From Devosiaceae bacterium (GTDB lineage: Bacteria; Pseudomonadota; Alphaproteobacteria; Rhizobiales; Devosiaceae), in the NCBI GenBank assembly GCA_021648585.1, contig JAKISM010000041.1, forward strand, positions 1 to 15,555: a stretch of DNA of 15,555 nt, given 5' to 3'. Of this stretch, positions 12,665-15,555 are shown piece after piece; the first letter of the stretch is position 1, and the number at the start of each line of letters is the position of its first letter. The notes beneath the pieces are model-generated. The model was not told where the DNA came from. It saw nothing but the letters and a program-made list of their open reading frames with translations, and did not search any database. The translations under genes were made by a program, and so were the position numbers.

Positions 12665-14218
12665 TTGTTTAAACTTACCGAAGAAGAATTGGAATACGCA
12701 TTTGCATCAATAAAATACCATGGTTTTAGCACATTGTTTCCTGCTCCGCCAGAATGGGATGATCTAGAAAATCATTGGGATGATATTAAAAACCACTTAA
12801 AAAATGAAGATCTCGATATTTATGAGCCTTCATCTCCAATGAGAGTATTTGCACCAAAAAGCCGTTTTAATTTAAGAATAGTAACACACTTACATCCAAT
12901 TGATCTTGTGATATATACAGCTTTGGTTTTGATAGTAAAAGATGATATCGAAGTTGCTCGGATACCCAAATCAAAAAACATAGTATATTCTTTTCGAGCT
13001 GACGCTAAAAAGAAAGAACAACTTTACCAAAACACAAACAACTATAAGAAATACAAATTGCGGTTGAAAAATCGCGCTGAAATGGCAAGCTGTTGCTTTG
13101 TCGCCATTGCTGACATAGCAGATTTCTATCCAAGAATTTATCAGCATCGGCTTGAGAATGTTATTGAGACCGTTGCTACAACACCAAGGGCAAAAGAAGT
13201 AGCAAGGGTTCTTGTTAAAAAATTTATTAACAAAATTGCGAGTGGTGCAAGCTACGGCATCCCTGTTGGTCCTTATGCTTCAAGAAACTTAGCGGAAGCA
13301 TTATTGATTGATGTAGACAGTGCTTTAGCAATGAAAAAATTCAAATTAGTTCGTTGGGTCGACGACTTTGCCTTTTTCTGTAAGACCGATGCTGAGGCTC
13401 AGCATTGCTTGTTTTATTTGTCGCAGTGGCTCTTTGAAAAACACGGACTAACCCTACAAAGTGCAAAAACAAAAATAGTTACGAGTGAGCATTTTCTTGA
13501 GACCACCCTCAGAACTCAAGAGACAAAGCTGGAAGAAAAGGCGGAAGTAATTAAAGATCTTTGGGGTGAAATCAACCCCTATGAAGAGGATGGAGTTGAG
13601 CTTGATGAAAACGAAATAGAGGAATTAGAAAATACAAGCTTTAGAGAAATTATTGAAGAGGCTTTAGGCGATAACGAGCAAATTGACTATGATATGATTT
13701 CTTTTATCTTAGGAAGACTCTCAAATATCGGTGATTTTAAAGATGAATGGCGAGAAACATTTGTAGACATAATATTGGACAACATTGAACATCTTTATCC
13801 AGTATCAGATAGTATAGCTACATTCTTTCAAGGTTTTGAGGCACTGAATAAAAAGGAAAAAAGGAAAATTGCAAGGGCTTTATTAAGACCAATTTTATCC
13901 AGCAAAACGCCACCTCCAGATTATTACACAATGTGGGTTTTAAGCATTTTTCTAAAAGACAATGAGTGGAACAATTCAGACAAGCTCATAAAAATCTTCA
14001 CCGAAACTCATAGCGAAGTAGTAAGAAGATACGCAGCATTAGCAATTGAAAAAAATGGCAAACGAGCTGAAGCACTTTCGGTTCAAGAGCTTTTTGAGCG
14101 TGCATCGCCACTTTTAAAACTAGCTATTTTGCGAACAACAAGGTTGCTGGGAAGAGATGAGCGTAGATTCTGGAAGCAAAAGCAACTAATTTCTGGCGTT
14201 CTTGAGAAACGAATTTAA
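12665..14218 (+). CDS. Stand-alone reverse transcriptase of the UG/Abi (defence-associated) type
   Basis: 517 residues, TTG start with a good ribosome binding site. The N-terminal part (about 60-110) has RIVTHLHPIDLVIYTALV and a VARIPKSKNIVYSFR block like the finger region of these enzymes. The palm motifs follow in order: A, AIADIADFY (Asp150, Asp153); B, GIPVGPYASRNLAEALL (198-214); C, RWVDDFAFF (Asp233-Asp234); then a KTKIV motif (268-272). The GIPVGP form is one I associate with UG/Abi enzymes. After an acidic linker (about 300-335), residues 336-517 look all-helical and HEAT/alpha-Rep-like. No maturase, endonuclease, retron or protease domain is visible, and no partner gene adjoins it. 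The family suggests antiphage defence by cDNA synthesis; the exact subgroup is not determined. Confidence 0.85.
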   Translation: MFKLTEEELEYAFASIKYHGFSTLFPAPPEWDDLENHWDDIKNHLKNEDLDIYEPSSPMRVFAPKSRFNLRIVTHLHPIDLVIYTALVLIVKDDIEVARIPKSKNIVYSFRADAKKKEQLYQNTNNYKKYKLRLKNRAEMASCCFVAIADIADFYPRIYQHRLENVIETVATTPRAKEVARVLVKKFINKIASGASYGIPVGPYASRNLAEALLIDVDSALAMKKFKLVRWVDDFAFFCKTDAEAQHCLFYLSQWLFEKHGLTLQSAKTKIVTSEHFLETTLRTQETKLEEKAEVIKDLWGEINPYEEDGVELDENEIEELENTSFREIIEEALGDNEQIDYDMISFILGRLSNIGDFKDEWRETFVDIILDNIEHLYPVSDSIATFFQGFEALNKKEKRKIARALLRPILSSKTPPPDYYTMWVLSIFLKDNEWNNSDKLIKIFTETHSEVVRRYAALAIEKNGKRAEALSVQELFERASPLLKLAILRTTRLLGRDERRFWKQKQLISGVLEKRI

Positions 14219-14221
14219 CTC

Positions 14222-14236
14222 TAGTGGTTTCCACTA
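14222..14236. other. Short perfect palindrome just after the reverse transcriptase stop
   Basis: TAGTGG-ttt-CCACTA lies four bases after the TAA. It has a six-pair stem but no T-tract, so a terminator role is uncertain. Confidence 0.4.
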
Positions 14237-14253
14237 TATACAAATTCGTTCCA

Positions 14254-14272
14254 TGTTTTTGTATCAAAAACA
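14254..14272. terminator. A+T hairpin between convergent genes, possible weak bidirectional terminator
   Basis: TGTTTTTG-tat-CAAAAACA is a perfect eight-pair stem with a three-base loop, lying between the ends of the reverse transcriptase gene and of the regulator gene. Its position suits a bidirectional terminator, but the stem has few G-C pairs and no following T-run. Confidence 0.35.
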
Positions 14273-14299
14273 CCATTAATTTAGAGTAATACTTCACAC

Positions 14300-14614
14300 T
14301 CAACCACCGCCCCCAATTTCCCCACCCAACAGCGCCTGCATTTTACTTAAATAGGTAATCCATGCTTTTCGTCCTGTTTTGGTTAGGATAATTATGGTCA
14401 GTGGTTTGCGTTTTTCGAAGCGTTTATCTGTTTTTATGTAATTTGCATCTTCAAGTTTTTTTAGGTGGGTGGATAGGTTTCCATCGGTGCTTAAGGTTTT
14501 TTCTCTTAGGGTTACAAAACTGGCAGAATCAACGCTTGCTAGATATGCCATCAAGCCAAGTCGTAATTTGCCATGAATTATCGCATCGAGATCATTGCTT
14601 TTGAACGCACTCAT
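14300..14614 (-). CDS. Winged-helix transcriptional regulator
   Basis: 104 residues. The core DGNLSTHLKKLEDANYIKTDKRFEKRKPLT is the recognition helix and wing of a small winged-helix family (HTH_34/MarR-like). LTKTGRKAWITYL follows as the C-terminal helix. The N-terminal LRLGLMAYLASVDSASFVTLREK supplies the first helices, so the protein is little more than a DNA-binding domain plus a short tail ending in a Gly run. Its ATG (14612-14614) overlaps the stop of the membrane protein gene by one base (TAATG), so the two are translationally coupled. Such regulators are often encoded with a membrane protein they control. Autoregulation through the promoter at 15262-15290 is an inference. Confidence 0.85.
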   Translation of the reverse strand: MSAFKSNDLDAIIHGKLRLGLMAYLASVDSASFVTLREKTLSTDGNLSTHLKKLEDANYIKTDKRFEKRKPLTIIILTKTGRKAWITYLSKMQALLGGEIGGGG

Positions 14615-15231
14615 TAGCTAGCGTTCTCGTTAGATTTTCCTTGCAATAGAGCCGACATGATTGAAATAAATAAAATGGCAAATGCGGCGATTAGGTAGAT
14701 TGTTGGGCTTAGTAAAAACGCAAACATAATGAGCGCTAGCAAAAAGCTAATCCCTGCGGCAAAACCAAATGCTTTTCTACCGCTTAGTGAAGCTGCAACG
14801 CCATTGGCAATGCCCCAGCAAATTAAAGCAACGGGCAAAATAATGTTAAATATCCAATATGGCATGCCAAAGCCAAAGGTTGCAATTACAGAGCCAAGCG
14901 TAAATGTAAAAATCCCAGCGCTGGTAAGCATCCATGTTGAGCCAATGATTCTAGAAGTCATAGAATTAAAACCCGGCTTGTCCTCTAGCTTTTTAACTAG
15001 AACAAATGTGCCAATAGAGCCAATAATCATATAGGCAAGCCATGCCCAGCCAATATTTTCAATAGCTAGCGGAATATTAGAGGTAATAGAAGCCCAATGG
15101 ATTAGCATCATAACAAAGCTAATTATTCCCCACCAAATGCCAATAATGCCCCCAACTATAGGAGAATTACGCCCCTCTTGTGCCATTTCCTTTAACCAAC
15201 TAATTTCTTGAGTTAGTTTTTCATTGTCCAT
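14614..15231 (-). CDS. Six-helix inner-membrane protein of unknown function
   Basis: 205 residues. After a cytoplasmic-looking charged start (DNEKLTQEISWLKEMAQEG), six hydrophobic segments can be counted at about 24-47, 57-79, 94-120, 125-147, 154-174 and 176-196, and the protein ends in a short polar tail. I recognise no catalytic or transport motif. Proteins of this layout are commonly found upstream of an HTH_34-type regulator in other proteobacteria, and they are generally uncharacterised. The ATG (15229-15231) is preceded by GGAG in the TTTGGAGAAATATT context, about 24 bases downstream of the predicted transcription start. It overlaps the regulator gene by one base. Confidence 0.8.
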   Translation of the reverse strand: MDNEKLTQEISWLKEMAQEGRNSPIVGGIIGIWWGIISFVMMLIHWASITSNIPLAIENIGWAWLAYMIIGSIGTFVLVKKLEDKPGFNSMTSRIIGSTWMLTSAGIFTFTLGSVIATFGFGMPYWIFNIILPVALICWGIANGVAASLSGRKAFGFAAGISFLLALIMFAFLLSPTIYLIAAFAILFISIMSALLQGKSNENAS

Positions 15232-15261
15232 AATATTTCTCCAAATCTATAATATTTGCCA

Positions 15262-15290
15262 ATTATATTGTTGTATGCTTTGTTTTTCAA
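15262..15290 (-). promoter_or_regulatory. Near-consensus promoter for the membrane protein/regulator pair
   Basis: On the minus strand TTGAAA (15290-15285) and TATAAT (15267-15262) are separated by exactly 17 bases, a 5-of-6 and a 6-of-6 match. The start would lie near 15255, leaving a leader of about 24 bases with the GGAG site. TGCTTTGT on the plus strand occurs at 15276-15283 and 15293-15300, on each side of the -35 box, and CAAAG-tg-CTTTG (15288-15299) is a small palindrome over it, so this may be an operator. Confidence 0.75.
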
Positions 15291-15390
15291 AGTGCTTTGT
15301 AATAGAATTGTTAAAATGTCAAGTCAATATTTTGAGGGGTAACGCATAGAGGTACTATGAGAGTAAAATAGGCTACAGTTAAAAAATATC

Positions 15391-15555
15391 TTATTTTTCT
15401 CGACCAAAATCAGGCACGTCTATTTCTTGACCAGCTTCAATGATTGAGCGTCTAATAGCACGGGTGCGAGTAAATAATTCTTCAAGCGCATCACCATCGC
15501 CCCTATCTACTGCGCTTTTTAACTCATCTAAATCGCCTAAAAACTTCTCAAGCAT
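15391..15555 (-). CDS. tyrC: Prephenate/arogenate dehydrogenase, C-terminal part (runs off the window)
   Basis: Fifty-four codons and a TAA stop (15391-15393); the gene begins beyond base 15555. The ATG at the very edge is most likely an internal Met. The translation FLGDLDELKSAVDRGDGDAL followed by RTRAIRRSIIEAGQE and DVPDFGREK matches the C-terminal end of alphaproteobacterial prephenate/arogenate dehydrogenases (TyrA/TyrC type) as I remember them. These make the NAD(P)-dependent step to tyrosine. It probably lies in an operon with genes further right. No clear hairpin terminator follows the stop. Confidence 0.8.
   Translation of the reverse strand: MLEKFLGDLDELKSAVDRGDGDALEELFTRTRAIRRSIIEAGQEIDVPDFGREK

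Noticed and set aside
12561..14218. Retron (msr/msd plus reverse transcriptase)
   Set aside because: The protein lacks the NAxxH and VTG motifs of retron enzymes, is longer, and no msr-msd pair of inverted repeats is seen.
12665..14218. Group II intron maturase
   Set aside because: There is no X/thumb maturase signature or HNH domain, and I see no domain V-like hairpin near the ends.
14300..15231. Toxin-antitoxin or abortive infection pair belonging to the reverse transcriptase
   Set aside because: The pair is transcribed toward the reverse transcriptase from its own strong promoter, and it is an ordinary membrane protein/regulator layout. No toxin motif is visible.

Overview
The window looks like a piece of the chromosome of an AT-rich alphaproteobacterium related to the Hyphomicrobiales (Rhizobiales). 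The IF-1 sequence is almost the family consensus for that order. The UPF0262 and DUF2948 proteins are largely alphaproteobacterial. Two known gene strings of that order are present: murA–DUF2948–hisD–UPF0262–phosphatase–infA–maf and rpmH–rnpA–yidC–engB. Most coding DNA is strongly A+T rich; two intergenic blocks (4796-5182 and 12243-12516) are visibly G+C richer and full of repeats.

Layout. 1-4621 (minus strand) is one long, tightly packed operon-like string, read from right to left: a 40-residue basic peptide, murA (peptidoglycan), DUF2948, hisD (last step of histidine synthesis), a fused UPF0262/low-molecular-weight phosphatase, infA, and the start of maf. 4721-4795 is tRNA-Thr(GGT) on the plus strand, followed by a 387-base mosaic of direct and inverted repeats that runs into the end of engB. 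5183-8489 (minus) is engB, yidC, rnpA and rpmH, covering ribosome, RNase P and membrane-insertion functions. A terminator and a promoter overlap just upstream of rpmH. 8626-10365 (minus) holds a LOG-family nucleotide phosphoribohydrolase and prephenate dehydratase (pheA). Divergent from pheA are a membrane-anchored cytochrome c (cycM-like) and a glyoxylate/hydroxypyruvate reductase A-like dehydrogenase.

12243-14272 is the accessory part. It holds a cluster of REP-like palindromes, an imperfect hairpin, and a stand-alone 517-residue reverse transcriptase with a helical C-terminal domain. The polymerase motifs (DIADFY, GIPVGP, WVDD) fit the UG/Abi (defence-associated) reverse transcriptases rather than retrons or group II introns, and its YxDD box reads WVDD. 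This is the best candidate for an undescribed system. 14300-15231 (minus) is a two-gene unit of a winged-helix regulator and a six-helix membrane protein, with a near-consensus promoter flanked by short direct repeats. The window ends in the C-terminus of prephenate/arogenate dehydrogenase (tyrC), so two terminal aromatic amino acid genes (pheA, tyrC) bracket the accessory stretch.

Protein family calls rest on motifs and remembered family sequences, not on searches. Promoter, terminator and hairpin calls were made by eye.
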